Shown here piece after piece: positions 1 through 11,839 of a stretch of 64,000 nucleotides of DNA. Under the pieces are notes generated by a model. It had not been told where the DNA came from. It searched no databases and was given only the letters and a program-made list of their open reading frames with translations. The stretch covers positions 38,035,843 through 38,099,842 of the forward strand of contig CM072810.1 of assembly GCA_037013495.1 (NCBI GenBank). The letters are read 5' to 3'. Each line of letters opens with the position of its first letter. The first letter of the stretch is position 1. A program made the translations under genes and the position numbers. The stretch is from Hippophae tibetana. Taxonomy: Eukaryota > Streptophyta > Magnoliopsida > Rosales > Elaeagnaceae.

Positions 1-480
1 ATTTGGATGGACATATTTGGAAAAAAAAGTATATTGAGAAAATTGTTGTTAGTCTACATTATCATTTTCAAGAAAAAGATACCTTGCTTAAATCCATATA
101 GAAGGCCTGTGAACTTACTGTTAAATGAATCAGTTGGGAAATTATTCGAACTGCATTATTTGTTGCCAAGATGATAGCAATCCACTTTCGTGGACGGAAA
201 GAGCTTGACTTTATAGACATCAAGTAAAGTGGTACGAGCAAAGCTATTTTGACACAATTGTTAGAATTGATGAATCTAATACCAATGAAGAGAAAATATC
301 TATACTCTCGCATAGATTTAGTAAATTTCTTAGAAAAAATAAACCCATTTTTAGTGATTTTCAAAAAAGGTAATCCGAGCTCTAAAATGATTATTTCAAT
401 GAATTTATAGTTGTATTTCTTCCAAGCTACTTCAAACATTTCGGAGACCACTCATATAGGCATTTGAGCAAAAAAATAAA
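1..480. repeat. Truncated first monomer (A type, stop-free GTATATT variant)
   Basis: This is the right-hand 480 bp of a monomer whose start lies outside the window. It carries AAGTATATTG where most monomers have AAGTAGATTG, a variant otherwise seen only in the monomers at 9910, 12265 and 16385. Together with the following monomers it matches 10019 onward at an offset of 10018 bp. Confidence 0.9.
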
Positions 481-3400
481 TCTAGAACTATGCAGCTGAA
501 CATAAATTTTGAACTCTATATCATGTAAGAGGATGAAACTTTGAACAAATTCTATGCAGGTTTTTCAATCAATTTCAGCTACCCGTACAATTTGGATGGA
601 CCTATTTGGAAAAAAAAGTAGATTGAGAAAATTGTTGTTAGCCTACATTATCATTTTCAAGAAAAAGATACCTTGCTTAAATCCATATAGAAGGCCTGTG
701 AACTCACTGTTAAATGAATCAGTTGGGAAATTATTCGAACTGCATTATTTGTTGCCAAGATGATAGCAATCCACTTTCGCGGATGAAAAGAGCTCGAATT
801 TATAGACATCAAGTATAGTGGTACGAGCGAAGCTATTTTGACACAATTTTTAGATATGATGAATCTAATACCAATGAAGAAAAAATATCTATACTCTCCC
901 ATAGATTTACTAAATTTCTTAGAAAGAATAAACCCGTTTTTAGGGATTTAAAAAAAAGGTAATCCGAGATCTAAAATGATTATTTCAATGAATTTATAGT
1001 TGTATTTCTTCCAAGCTACTTCAAACATTTCGGAGACCACTCTTATAGGCATTTGAGCAAAAAACTAAATCTAGAACTATGCAGCTGAACAGAAATTTTG
1101 AACTCTATATCATGCATGAGGATGAAACTTTGAACAAATTCTACGCAGGTTTTTCAATCATTATCAACTACTCGTACAATTTGGATGGACCTATTTGAAA
1201 AAAAAAGTAGATTGAGAAAATTGTTGTTAGTCGACATTATCATTTTCAAGAAAAAGATACCTTGCTTAAATCCATATAGAAGGCCTGTGAACTTACTGTT
1301 AAATGAATCAGTTGGGAAATTATTCGAACTGCATTATTTGTTGCCAAAATGATAGCAATCCACTTTGGCGGACGGAAAGAGCTTGACTTTATAGACATCG
1401 AGTATAGTGGTACGAGCAAAGCTATTTTGACACAATTGTTAGAATTGATGAATCTAATACCAATGAAGAGAAAATATCTATACTTTCGCATAGATTTAGT
1501 AAATTTCTTAGAAAGAATAAACCCATTTTTAGGGATTTTCAAAAAAGCTAATCCGAGCTCTAAAATGATTATTTCAATGAATTTATAGTTGTATTTCTTC
1601 CAAGCTACTTCAAACATTTCGGAGACCACTCATATAGGCATTTGAGCAAAAAAAATAAATCTAGAACTATGCAGCTGAACATAAATTTTGAACTCTATAT
1701 CATGCAAGAGAATGAAACTTTGAACAAATTCTATGCAGGTTTTTCAATCAATTTCAGCTACCCGTACAATTTGGATGGACCTATTTGGAAAAAAAAGTAG
1801 ATTGAGAAAATTGTTGTTAACCTACATTATCATTTTCAAGAAAAAGATACCTTGCTTAAATCCATATAGATGGCCTGTGAACTCACTGTTAAATGAATCA
1901 GTTGGGAAATTATTCGAACTGCATTATTTGTTGCCAAGATGATAGCAATCCACTTTCGCGGACGAAAAGAGCTTGAATTTATAGACATCAAGTATAGTGG
2001 TACGAGCGAAGCTATTTTGACACAGTTTTTAGAAATGATGAATCTAATACCAATGAAGAAAAAATATCTATACTCTCCCATAGATTTACTAAATTTCTTA
2101 GAAAGAATAAACCCGTTTTTAGGGATTTAAAAAAAAGGTAATCCGAGATCTAAAATGTTATTTCAATGAATTTATAGTTGTATTTCTTCCAAGCAACTTC
2201 AAACATTTTGAGACCACTCATATAGGCATTTGAGCAAAAAAAATAAATCTAGAACAATGCAGCTGAACATAAATTTTGAACTCTATATCATGCAAGAGGA
2301 TGAAACTTTGAACAAATTCTATCCAAGATTTTCAATCAATTTCACCTACCCGTACAATTTGGATGGACATATTTGGAAAAAAAAGTAGATTGAGAAAATT
2401 GTTGTTAGTCTACATTATCATTTTCAAGAAAAAGATACCTTGCTTAAATCCATATAGAAGGCCTGTGAACTTACTGTTAAATGAATCAGTTGGGAAATTA
2501 TTCGAACTGCATTATTTGTTGCCAAGATGATAGCAATCCACTTTCGTGGACGGAAAGAGCTTGACTTTATAGACATCAAGTAAAGTGGTACGAGCAAAGC
2601 TATTTTGACACAATTGTTAGAATTGATGAATCTAATACCAATGAAGAGAAAATATCTATACTTTCGCATAGATTTAGTAAATTTCTTAGAAAGAATAAAC
2701 CCATTTTTAGGGATTTTCAAAAAAGCTAATCCGAGCTCTAAAATGATTATTTCAATGAATTTATAGTTGTATTTCTTCCCAGCTACTTCAAACATTTCGG
2801 AGACCACTCATATAGGCATTTGAGCAAAAAAAAAAAAATCTAGAACTATGCAGCTGAACATAAATTTTGAACTCTATATCATGCAAGAGAATGAAACTTT
2901 GAACAAATTCTATGCAGGTTTTTCAATCAATTTCAGCTACCCGTACAATTTGGATGGACCTATTTGGAAAAAAAAGTAGATTGAGAAAATTGTTGTTAGC
3001 CTACATTATCATTTTCAAGAAAAAGATACCTTGCTTAAATCCATATAGAAGGCCTGTGAACTCACTGTTAAATGAATCAGTTGGGAAATTATTCGAACTG
3101 CATTATTGGTTGCCAAGATGATAGCAATCCACTTTCGCGGACGAAAAGAGCTTGAATTTATAGACATCAAGTATAGTGGTACGAGCGAAGCTATTTTGAC
3201 ACAATTTTTAGAAATGATGAATCTAATACCAATGAAGAAAAAATATCTATACTTTCGCATAGATTTACTAACTTTCTTAGATAGAATAAACCCATTTTTT
3301 GGGATTTTCAAAAAAGGTAATCCGAGCTCTAAAATGATTATTTCAATGAATTTATAGTTGTATTTCTTCCAAGCGACTTCAAAAATTTCGGAGACCACTC

Positions 3401-4608
3401 ATATAGGCATTTGAGCAAAAAACTAAATCTAGAACTATGCAGCTGAATAGAAATTTTGAACTCTATATCATGCATGAGGATGAAATTTTGAACAAATTCT
3501 GTGCAGGTTTTTCAATCAATTTCAGCTACCCGTAAAATTTGGATGGACCTATTTGGAAAAAAAAGTAGATTGAGAAAATTGTTGTTAGCCTACATTATCA
3601 TTTTCAAGAAAAAGATACCTTGCTTAAATCCATATAGAAGGCCTGTGAACTCACTGTTAAATGAATCAGTTGGGAAATTATTGGAACTGCATTATTTGTT
3701 GCCAAGATGATAGCAATTCACTTTCGCGGACGAAAAGAGCTTGAATTTATAGACATCAAGTATAGTGGTACGAGCGAAGCTATTTTGACACAATTTTTAG
3801 AAATGATCAATCTAATACCAATGAAGAAAAAATATCTATACTTTCGCATAGATTTACTAACTTTCTTAGATAGAATAAACCCATTTTTAGGGATTTTCAA
3901 AAAAGGTAATCCGAGCTCTAAAATGATTATTTCAATGAATTTATAGTTGTATTTCTTCCAAGCGACTTCAAAAATTTCGGAGACCACTCATATAGGCATT
4001 TGAGCAAAAAACTAAATCTAGAACTATGCAGCTGAACAGAAATTTTGAACTCTATATCATGCATGAGGATGAAACTTTGAACAAATTCTATGCAGGTTTT
4101 TCAATCAATTTCAGCTACCCGTACAATTTGGATGGACCTATTTGGAAAAAAAAGTAGATTGAGAAAATTGTTGTTAGCCTACATTATCATTTTCAAGAAA
4201 AAGATACCTTGCTTAAATCCATATAGAAGGCCTGTGAACTCACTGTTAAATGAATCAGTTGGGAAATTATTCGAACTGCATTATTTGTTGCCAAGATGAT
4301 AGCAATCCACTTTCGCGGACGAAAAGAGCTTGAATTTATAGACATCACGTATAGTGGTACGAGCGAAGCTATTTTGACACAATTTTTAGAAATTATGAAT
4401 CTAATACCAATGAAGAAAAAATATCTATACTCTCCCATAGATTTACTAAATTTCTTAGAAAGAATAAACCCGTTTTTAGGGATTTAAAAAAAAGGTAATC
4501 CGAGATCTAAAATGATTATTTCAATGAATTTATAGTTGTATTTCTTCCAAGCAACTTCAAACATTTTGAGACCACTCATATAGGCATTTGAGCAAAAAAA
4601 AAAAAAAA
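481..4608. repeat. Seven irregularly ordered monomers (A/B/C/D types and hybrids)
   Basis: Monomers start at 481, 1070, 1660, 2248, 2839, 3428 and 4017. Types in order: B; hybrid with a C-type head (GTCGAC at about 1231) and an A-type tail; B; A-like; B head with D tail; B/D; B. No clean higher-order period runs through this stretch. Lengths vary more than elsewhere (588, 589, 590, 591, 592), mainly from the A-tract just before TCTAGA, which reaches 13 A in the copy ending at 2838 and 15 A in the copy ending at 4608. The first part (to about 1443) duplicates 10019-11461. Confidence 0.85.
4594..4608 (+). repeat. Expanded A15 tract at monomer junction
   Basis: Fifteen consecutive A residues precede TCTAGA here. 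Most monomers have a shorter or interrupted run (gagcAAAAAAaTAAAtc or gagcAAAAAACTAAAtc). The expansion makes the monomer 4017-4608 the longest in the window at 592 bp. It is probably a replication-slippage product. Confidence 0.85.
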
Positions 4609-6375
4609 TCTAGAAAAATGCAGCTAAACATAAATTTTGAACTCTATATCATGCAAGAGGATGAAACTTTGAACAAATTCTATGCAGGTTTTTCAATCAA
4701 TTTCAGCTACCCGTACAATTTGGATGGACATATTTGGAAAAAAAAGTAGATTGAGAAAATTGTTGTTAGTCTACATTATCATTTTCAAGAAAAAGATACC
4801 TTGCTTAAATCCATATAGAAGGCCTGTGAACTTACTGTTAAATGAATCAGTTGGGAAATTATTCGAACTGCATTATTTGTTGCCAAGATGATAGCAATCC
4901 ACTTTCGTGGACGGAAAGAGCTTGACTTTATAGACATCAAGTAAAGTGGTACGAGCAAAGCTATTTTGACACAATTGTTAGAATTGATGAATCTAATACC
5001 AATGAAGAGAAAATATCTATACTCTCGCATAGATTTAGTAAATTTCTTAGAAAAAATAAACCCATTTTTAGGGATTTTCAAAAAAGGTAATCCGAGCTCT
5101 AAAATGATTATTTCAATGAATTTATAGTTGTATTTCTTCCAAGCTACTTCAAACATTTCGGAGACCACTCATATAGGCATTTGAGCAAAAAAATAAATCT
5201 AGAACTATGCAGCTGAACATAAATTTTGAACTCTATATCATGCAAGAGGATGAAACTTTGAACAAATTCTATGCAGGTTTTTCAATCAATTTCAGCTACC
5301 CGTACAATTTGGATGGACCTATTTGGAAAAAAAAGTAGATTGAGAAAATTGTTGTTAGCCTACATTATCATTTTCAAGAAAAAGATACCTTGCTTAAATC
5401 CATATAGAAGGCCTGTGAACTCACTGTTAAATGAATCCGTTGGGAAATTATTCGAACTCCATTATTTGTTGCCAAGATGATAGCAATCCACTTTCGCGGA
5501 CGAAAAGAGCTTGAATTTATAGACATCAAGTATAGTGGTACGAGCGAAGCTATTTTGACACAATTTTTAGAAATGATGAATCTAATACCAATGAAGAAAA
5601 AATATCTATACTCTCCCATAGATTTACTAAATTTCTTAGAAAGAATAAACCCATTTTTAGGGATTTAAAAAAAAGGTAATCCGAGATCTAAAATGATTAT
5701 TTCAATGAATTTATAGTTGTATTTCTTCCAAGCTACTTCAAACATTTCGGAGACCCCTCATATAGGCTTTTGAGCAAAAAACTAAATCTAGAACTATGCA
5801 GCTGAACAGAAATTTTGAACTCTATATCATGCATGAGGATGAAACTTTGAACAAATTCTACGCAGGTTTTTCAATCATTATCAACTACTCGTACAATTTG
5901 GATGGACCTATTTGAAAAAAAAAGTAGATTGAGAAAATTGTTGTTAGTCGACATTATCATTTTCAAGAAAAAGATACCTTGCTTAAATCCATATAGAAGG
6001 CCTGTGAACTTACTGTTAAATGAATCAGTTGGGAAATTATTCGAACTGCATTATTTGTTGCCAAAATGACAGCAATCCACTTTGGCGGACGGAAAGAGCT
6101 TGACTTTATAGACATCGAGTATAGTGGTACGAGCAAAGCTATTTTGACACAATTGTTAGAAATGATGAATCTAATACCAATGAAGAAAAAATATCTATAC
6201 TCTCCCATAGATTTACTAAATTTCTTAGAAAGAATAAACCCGTTTTTAGGGATTTAAAAAAAAGGTAATCCGAGATCTAAAATGATTATTTCAATGAATT
6301 TATAGCTGTATTTCTTCCAAGCAACTTCAAACATTTTGAGACCACTCATATAGGCATTTGAGCAAAAAAAATAAA
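4609..6375. repeat. A-B-C trimer higher-order repeat, copy 1 (1767 bp)
   Basis: Three monomers starting at 4609 (A), 5198 (B) and 5787 (C). The order and diagnostic variants recur at +1767, +3534 and +5301 bp. Copy 1 differs from the next copies by TCTAGAAAAATG at its start, and its A monomer has CTACATT where copies 2 and 3 have CGACATT. Confidence 0.88.
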
Positions 6376-8142
6376 TCTAGAACAATGCAGCTGAACATAA
6401 ATTTTGAACTCTATATCATGCAAGAGGATGAAACTTTGAACAAATTCTATCCAGGTTTTTTAATCAATTTCAGCTACCCGTACAATTTGGATGGACATAT
6501 TTGGAAAAAAAAGTAGATTGAGAAAATTGTTGTTAGTCGACATTATCATTTTCAAGAAAAAGATACCTTGCTTAAATCCATATAGAAGGCCTGTGAACTT
6601 ACTGTTAAATGAATCAGTTGGGAAATTATTCGAACTGCATTATTTGTTGCCAAAATGATAGCAATCCACTTTGGTGGACGGAAAGAGCTTGACTTTATAG
6701 ACATCAAGTATAGTGGTACGAGCAAAGCTATTTTGACACAATTGTTAGAATTGATGAATCTAATACCAATGAAGAGAAAATATCTATACTCTCGCATAGA
6801 TTTAGTAAATTTCTTAGAAAAAATAAACCCATTTTTAGGGATTTTCAAAAAAGGTAATCCGAGCTCTAAAATGATTATTTCAATGAATTTATAGTTGTAT
6901 TTCTTCCAAGCTACTTCAAACATTTCGGAGACCACTCATATAGGCATTTGAGCAAAAAAATAAATCTAGAACTATGCAGCTGAACATAAATTTTGAACTC
7001 TATATCATGCAAGAGGATGAAACTTTGAACAAATTCTATGCAGGTTTTTCAATCAATTTCAGCTACCCGTACAATTTGGATGGACCTATTTGGAAAAAAA
7101 AGTAGATTGAGAAAATTGTTGTTAGCCTACATTATCATTTTCAAGAAAAAGATACCTTGCTTAAATCCATATAGAAGGCCTGTGAACTCACTGTTAAATG
7201 AATCAGTTGGGAAATTATTCGAACTGCATTATTTGTTGCCAAGATGATAGCAATCCACTTTCGCGGACGAAAAGAGCTTGAATTTATAGACATCAAGTAT
7301 AGTGGTACGAGCGAAGCTATTTTGACACAATTTTTAGAAATGATGAATCTAATACCAATGAAGAAAAAATATCTATACTCTCCCATAGATTTACTAAATT
7401 TCTTAGAAAGAATAAACCCGTTTTTAGGGATTTAAAAAAAAGGTAATCCGAGATCTAAAATGATTATTTCAATGAATTTATAGTTGTATTTCTTCCAAGC
7501 TACTTCAAACATTTCGGAGACCACTCATATAGGCATTTGAGCAAAAAACTAAATCTAGAACTATGCAGCTGAACAGAAATTTTGAACTCTATATCATGCA
7601 TGAGGATGAAACTTTGAACAAATTCTACGCAGGTTTTTCAATCATTATCAACTACTCGTACAATTTTAATGGACCTATTTGAAAAAAAAAGTAGATTGAG
7701 AAAATTGTTGTTAGTCGACATTATCATTTTCAAGAAAAAGATACCTTGCTTAAATCCATATAGAAGGCCTGTGAACTTACTGTTAAATGAATCAGTTGGG
7801 AAATTATTCGAACTGCATTATTTGTTGCCAAAATGATAGCAATCCACTTTGGCGGACGGAAAGAGCTTGACTTTATAGACATCGAGTATAGTGGTACGAG
7901 CAAAGCTATTTTGACACAATTGTTAGAAATGATGAATCTAATACCAATGAAGAAAAAATATCTATACTCTCCCATAGATTTACTAAATTTCTTAGAAAGA
8001 ATAAACCCGTTTTTAGGGATTTAAAAAAAAGGTAATCCGAGATCTAAAATGATTATTTCAATGAATTTATAGCTGTATTTCTTCCAAGCAACTTCAAACA
8101 TTTTGAGACCACTCATATAGGCATTTGAGCAAAAAAAATAAA
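6376..8142. repeat. A-B-C trimer higher-order repeat, copy 2 (1767 bp)
   Basis: Monomers start at 6376 (A with SalI GTCGAC), 6965 (B) and 7554 (C). By sampled comparison this copy is almost identical to copy 3. Both share 'ggttttttaatc' in the A monomer, where other copies have 'ggtttttcaatc', and 'ttttaatggacc' in the C monomer, where others have 'ttggatggacc'. Copies 2 and 3 are therefore the most recent duplication within the trimer series. Confidence 0.88.
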
Positions 8143-9909
8143 TCTAGAACAATGCAGCTGAACATAAATTTTGAACTCTATATCATGCAAGAGGATGAAA
8201 CTTTGAACAAATTCTATCCAGGTTTTTTAATCAATTTCAGCTACCCGTACAATTTGGATGGACATATTTGGATAAAAAAGTAGATTGAGAAAATTGTTGT
8301 TAGTCGACATTATCATTTTCAAGAAAAAGATACCTTGCTTAAATCCATATAGAAGGCCTGTGAACTTACTGTTAAATGAATCAGTTGGGAAATTATTCGA
8401 ACTGCATTATTTGTTGCCAAAATGATAGCAATCCACTTTGGTGGACGGAAAGAGCTTGACTTTATAGACATCAAGTATAGTGGTACGAGCAAAGCTATTT
8501 TGACACAATTGTTAGAATTGATGAATCTAATACCAATGAAGAGAAAATATCTATACTCTCGCATAGATTTAGTAAATTTCTTAGAAAAAATAAACCCATT
8601 TTTAGGGATTTTCAAAAAAGGTAATCCGAGCTCTAAAATGATTATTTCAATGAATTTATAGTTGTATTTCTTCCAAGCTACTTCAAACATTTCGGAGACC
8701 ACTCATATAGGCATTTGAGCAAAAAAATAAATCTAGAACTATGCAGCTGAACATAAATTTTGAACTCTATATCATGCAAGAGGATGAAACTTTGAACAAA
8801 TTCTATGCAGGTTTTTCAATCAATTTCAGCTACCCGTACAATTTGGATGGACCTATTTGGAAAAAAAAGTAGATTGAGAAAATTGTTGTTAGCCTACATT
8901 ATCATTTTCAAGAAAAAGATACCTTGCTTAAATCCATATAGAAGGCCTGTGAACTCACTGTTAAATGAATCAGTTGGGAAATTATTCGAACTGCATTATT
9001 TGTTGCCAAGATGATAGCAATCCACTTTCGCGGACGAAAAGAGCTTGAATTTATAGACATCAAGTATAGTGGTACGAGCGAAGCTATTTTGACACAATTT
9101 TTAGAAATGATGAATCTAATACCAATGAAGAAAAAATATCTATACTCTCCTATAGATTTACTAAATTTCTTAGAAAGAATAAACCCGTTTTTAGGGATTT
9201 AAAAAAAAGGTAATCCGAGATCTAAAATGATTATTTCAATGAATTTATAGTTGTATTTCTTCCAAGCTACTTCAAACATTTCGGAGACCACTCATATAGG
9301 CATTTGAGCAAAAAACTAAATCTAGAACTATGCAGCTGAACAGAAATTTTGAACTCTATATCATGCATGAGGATGAAACTTTGAACAAATTCTACGCAGG
9401 TTTTTCAATCATTATCAACTACTCGTACAATTTTAATGGACCTATTTGAAAAAAAAAGTAGATTGAGAAAATTGTTGTTAGTCGACATTATCATTTTCAA
9501 GAAAAAGATACCTTGCTTAAATCCATATAGAAGGCCTGTGAACTTACTGTTAAATGAATCAGTTGGGAAATTATTCGAACTGCATTATTTGTTGCCAAAA
9601 TGATAGCAATCCACTTTGGCGGACGGAAAGAGCTTGACTTTATAGACATCGAGTATAGTGGTACGAGCAAAGCTATTTTGACACAATTGTTAGAAATGAT
9701 GAATCTAATACCATTGAAGAAAAAATATCTATACTCTCCCATAGATTTACTAAATTTCTTAGAAAGAATAAACCCGTTTTTAGGGATTTAAAAAAAAGGT
9801 AATCCGAGATCTAAAATGATTATTTCAATGAATTTATAGTTGTATTTCTTCCAAGCAACTTCAAACATTTTGAGACCACTGATATAGGCATTTGAGCAAA
9901 AAAAATAAA
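8143..9909. repeat. A-B-C trimer higher-order repeat, copy 3 (1767 bp)
   Basis: Monomers start at 8143 (A), 8732 (B) and 9321 (C). It shares the private variants of copy 2. Its own changes include 'ttggataaaaaag' near 8270 and 'ccattgaag' near 9711. Confidence 0.88.
9321..9909 (+). repeat. Type specimen, C monomer
   Basis: Diagnostic states: 'gaacagaaatt', 'catgcatgagg' (NsiI ATGCAT), 'ctacgcagg', 'attatcaactactcg', 'tatttgaaaaaaaaag' (a G-to-A change lengthens the A-tract), GTCGAC (SalI), 'ttggcggacgg' and 'acatcgagtat', followed by a B-like tail with 'ggatttaaaaaaaagg' and AGATCT. Confidence 0.83.
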
Positions 9910-9918
9910 TCTAGAACA

Positions 9919-10428
9919 ATGCAGCTGAACATAAATTTTGAACTCTATATCATGCAAGAGGATGAAACTTTGAACAAATTCTATCCAGGTTTTTCAATCA
10001 ATTTCAGCTACCCGTACAATTTGGATGGACATATTTGGAAAAAAAAGTATATTGAGAAAATTGTTGTTAGTCTACATTATCATTTTCAAGAAAAAGATAC
10101 CTTGCTTAAATCCATATAGAAGGCCTGTGAACTTACTGTTAAATGAATCAGTTGGGAAATTATTCGAACTGCATTATTTGTTGCCAAGATGATAGCAATC
10201 CACTTTCGTGGACGGAAAGAGCTTGACTTTATAGACATCAAGTAAAGTGGTACGAGCAAAGCTATTTTGACACAATTGTTAGAATTGATGAATCTAATAC
10301 CAATGAAGAGAAAATATCTATACTCTCGCATAGATTTAGTAAATTTCTTAGAAAAAATAAACCCATTTTTAGGGATTTTCAAAAAAGGTAATCCGAGCTC
10401 TAAAATGATTATTTCAATGAATTTATAG
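9919..10428 (+). pseudogene. Possible coding relic: degenerate sense frame across the monomer (A copy shown)
   Basis: In the frame starting at ATG 9919 the monomer reads for about 169 codons with only three stops: TAG at 10120-10122, TGA about ten codons later and TAA near 10240. It ends at TAG 10426-10428. The last part, from ATG 10189, is stop-free for about 79 codons in many other monomers. The predicted product is rich in Lys, Ile, Leu and Asn, and I recognise no domain. Against coding: a stop (GTAGATT) is present in nearly all copies, variants such as CGT/GGT, TCT/TTT and CGC/CCC change amino acids freely, and the frame shifts from one monomer to the next. It may be a fossil of a gene or retroelement from which the satellite arose, or chance openness. 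Confidence 0.2.
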
Positions 10429-10469
10429 TTGTATTTCTTCCAAGCTACTTCAAACATTTCGGAGACCAC
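10086..10469 (-). other. Recurrent 127-codon antisense open frame (A copy shown), probably not a gene
   Basis: The minus strand is open for 127 codons here, from an ATG at 10467-10469, and the same frame recurs in many monomers. It is shortened to 113, 81 or 70 codons in others by single changes. It overlaps two sense-strand open frames of 69 and 79 codons in the same monomer. No domain is recognisable, although stretches are hydrophobic. With about 30% G+C, 127 open codons would be rare by chance in a single sequence. Here it is one ancestral accident copied about a hundred times, so the number of copies is not independent evidence. Confidence 0.2.
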
Positions 10470-10498
10470 TCATATAGGCATTTGAGCAAAAAAATAAA

Positions 10499-11087
10499 TC
10501 TAGAACTATGCAGCTGAACATAAATTTTGAACTCTATATCATGTAAGAGGATGAAACTTTGAACAAATTCTATGCAGGTTTTTCAATCAATTTCAGCTAC
10601 CCGTACAATTTGGATGGACCTATTTGGAAAAAAAAGTAGATTGAGAAAATTGTTGTTAGCCTACATTATCATTTTCAAGAAAAAGATACCTTGCTTAAAT
10701 CCATATAGAAGGCCTGTGAACTCACTGTTAAATGAATCAGTTGGGAAATTATTCGAACTGCATTATTTGTTGCCAAGATGATAGCAATCCACTTTCGCGG
10801 ACGAAAAGAGCTCGAATTTATAGACATCAAGTATAGTGGTACGAGCGAAGCTATTTTGACACAATTTTTAGATATGATGAATCTAATACCAATGAAGAAA
10901 AAATATCTATACTCTCCCATAGATTTACTAAATTTCTTAGAAAGAATAAACCCGTTTTTAGGGATTTAAAAAAAAGGTAATCCGAGATCTAAAATGATTA
11001 TTTCAATGAATTTATAGTTGTATTTCTTCCAAGCTACTTCAAACATTTCGGAGACCACTCTTATAGGCATTTGAGCAAAAAACTAAA
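10499..11087 (+). repeat. Type specimen, B monomer
   Basis: Diagnostic states: 'gttagcctac', 'aactcactg', 'ttcgcggacgaaaag', 'gagcgaagc', 'acacaattttta', 'gaagaaaaaatatc', 'actctcccatag', 'aacccgttttt', 'ggatttaaaaaaaagg' and AGATCT (BglII) where most other types have GAGCTC. B copies recur at 481, 1660, 5198, 6965, 8732, 12854 and 16974, among others. Confidence 0.85.
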
Positions 11088-11839
11088 TCTAGAACTATGC
11101 AGCTGAACAGAAATTTTGAACTCTATATCATGCATGAGGATGAAACTTTGAACAAATTCTACGCAGGTTTTTCAATCATTATCAACTACTCGTACAATTT
11201 GGATGGACCTATTTGAAAAAAAAAGTAGATTGAGAAAATTGTTGTTAGTCGACATTATCATTTTCAAGAAAAAGATACCTTGCTTAAATCCATATAGAAG
11301 GCCTGTGAACTTACTGTTAAATGAATCAGTTGGGAAATTATTCGAACTGCATTATTTGTTGCCAAAATGATAGCAATCCACTTTGGCGGACGGAAAGAGC
11401 TTGACTTTATAAACATCGAGTATAGTGGTACGAGCAAAGCTATTTTGACACAATTGTTAGAAATGATGAATCTAATACCAATGAAGAAAAAATATCTATA
11501 CTCTCCCATAGATTTACTAAATTTCTTAGAAAGAATAAACCCGTTTTTAGGGATTTAAAAAAAAGGTAATCCGAGATCTAAAATGATTATTTCAATGAAT
11601 TTATAGTTGTATTTCTTCCAAGCTACTTCAAACATTTCGGAGACCACTCATATAGGCATTTGATCAAAAAATAAATCTAGAACTATGCAGCTGAACATAA
11701 ATTTTGAACTCTATATCATGCAAGAGAATGAAACTTAGAACAAATTCTATGCAGGTTTTTCAATCAATTTTAGCTACCCGTACAATTTGGATGGACTTAT
11801 TTGGAAAAAAAAGTAGATTGAGAAATTTGTTGTTAGTCT

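Larger units (their letters stand above)
9910..10498 (+). repeat. Type specimen, A monomer
   Basis: Diagnostic states in order: 'gaacaatgcag', 'ctatccagg', 'gacatatttgg', GTATATTG (GTAGATTG in other A copies), 'gttagtctac', 'ttcgtggacgg', 'aagtaaagtgg', 'gagcaaagc', 'agaattgatg', 'actctcgcatag', 'tttagtaaatttc', 'ttttcaaaaaagg', GAGCTC and 'catttcggag'. Because GTATATT replaces GTAGATT, this copy has the longest uninterrupted sense frame of the monomer head (75 codons, 9892-10119). Confidence 0.85.
9910..11675. repeat. A-B-C trimer higher-order repeat, copy 4 (1766 bp)
   Basis: Monomers start at 9910 (A, GTATATT variant), 10499 (B) and 11088 (C, 588 bp). This copy matches the left edge of the window (1 to about 1443) at +10018 bp. 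The match includes private variants: ATCATGTAAGAGG in the B monomer (near 521 and 10539), 'gagctcgaattt' (near 789 and 10808), 'tagatatgatg' (near 851 and 10870) and 'ccactcttata' (near 1038 and 11057). Its C monomer has 'tttataaacatcgag'. Confidence 0.88.

Noticed and set aside
10203-10219. CENP-B box-like motif in 'ctttcgtggacggaaag'
   Set aside because: It shares the TTCG half, but the required CGGG half is absent and spacing does not fit. The site varies freely between monomers (cgcgg, ggtgg, gtggatgg).
10191-10240. Short inverted repeats (TTGC...GCAA around the 'gatgatag' segment; AGC-aaa-GCT) as functional hairpins
   Set aside because: Arms are only three or four bases and are not conserved across monomer types.
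9919-10428. hAT-type or other transposase fragment
   Set aside because: The degenerate sense frame is Lys/Ile-rich like many AT-rich translations. I could see no DDE/D signature, zinc finger or other family motif, so no name is justified.
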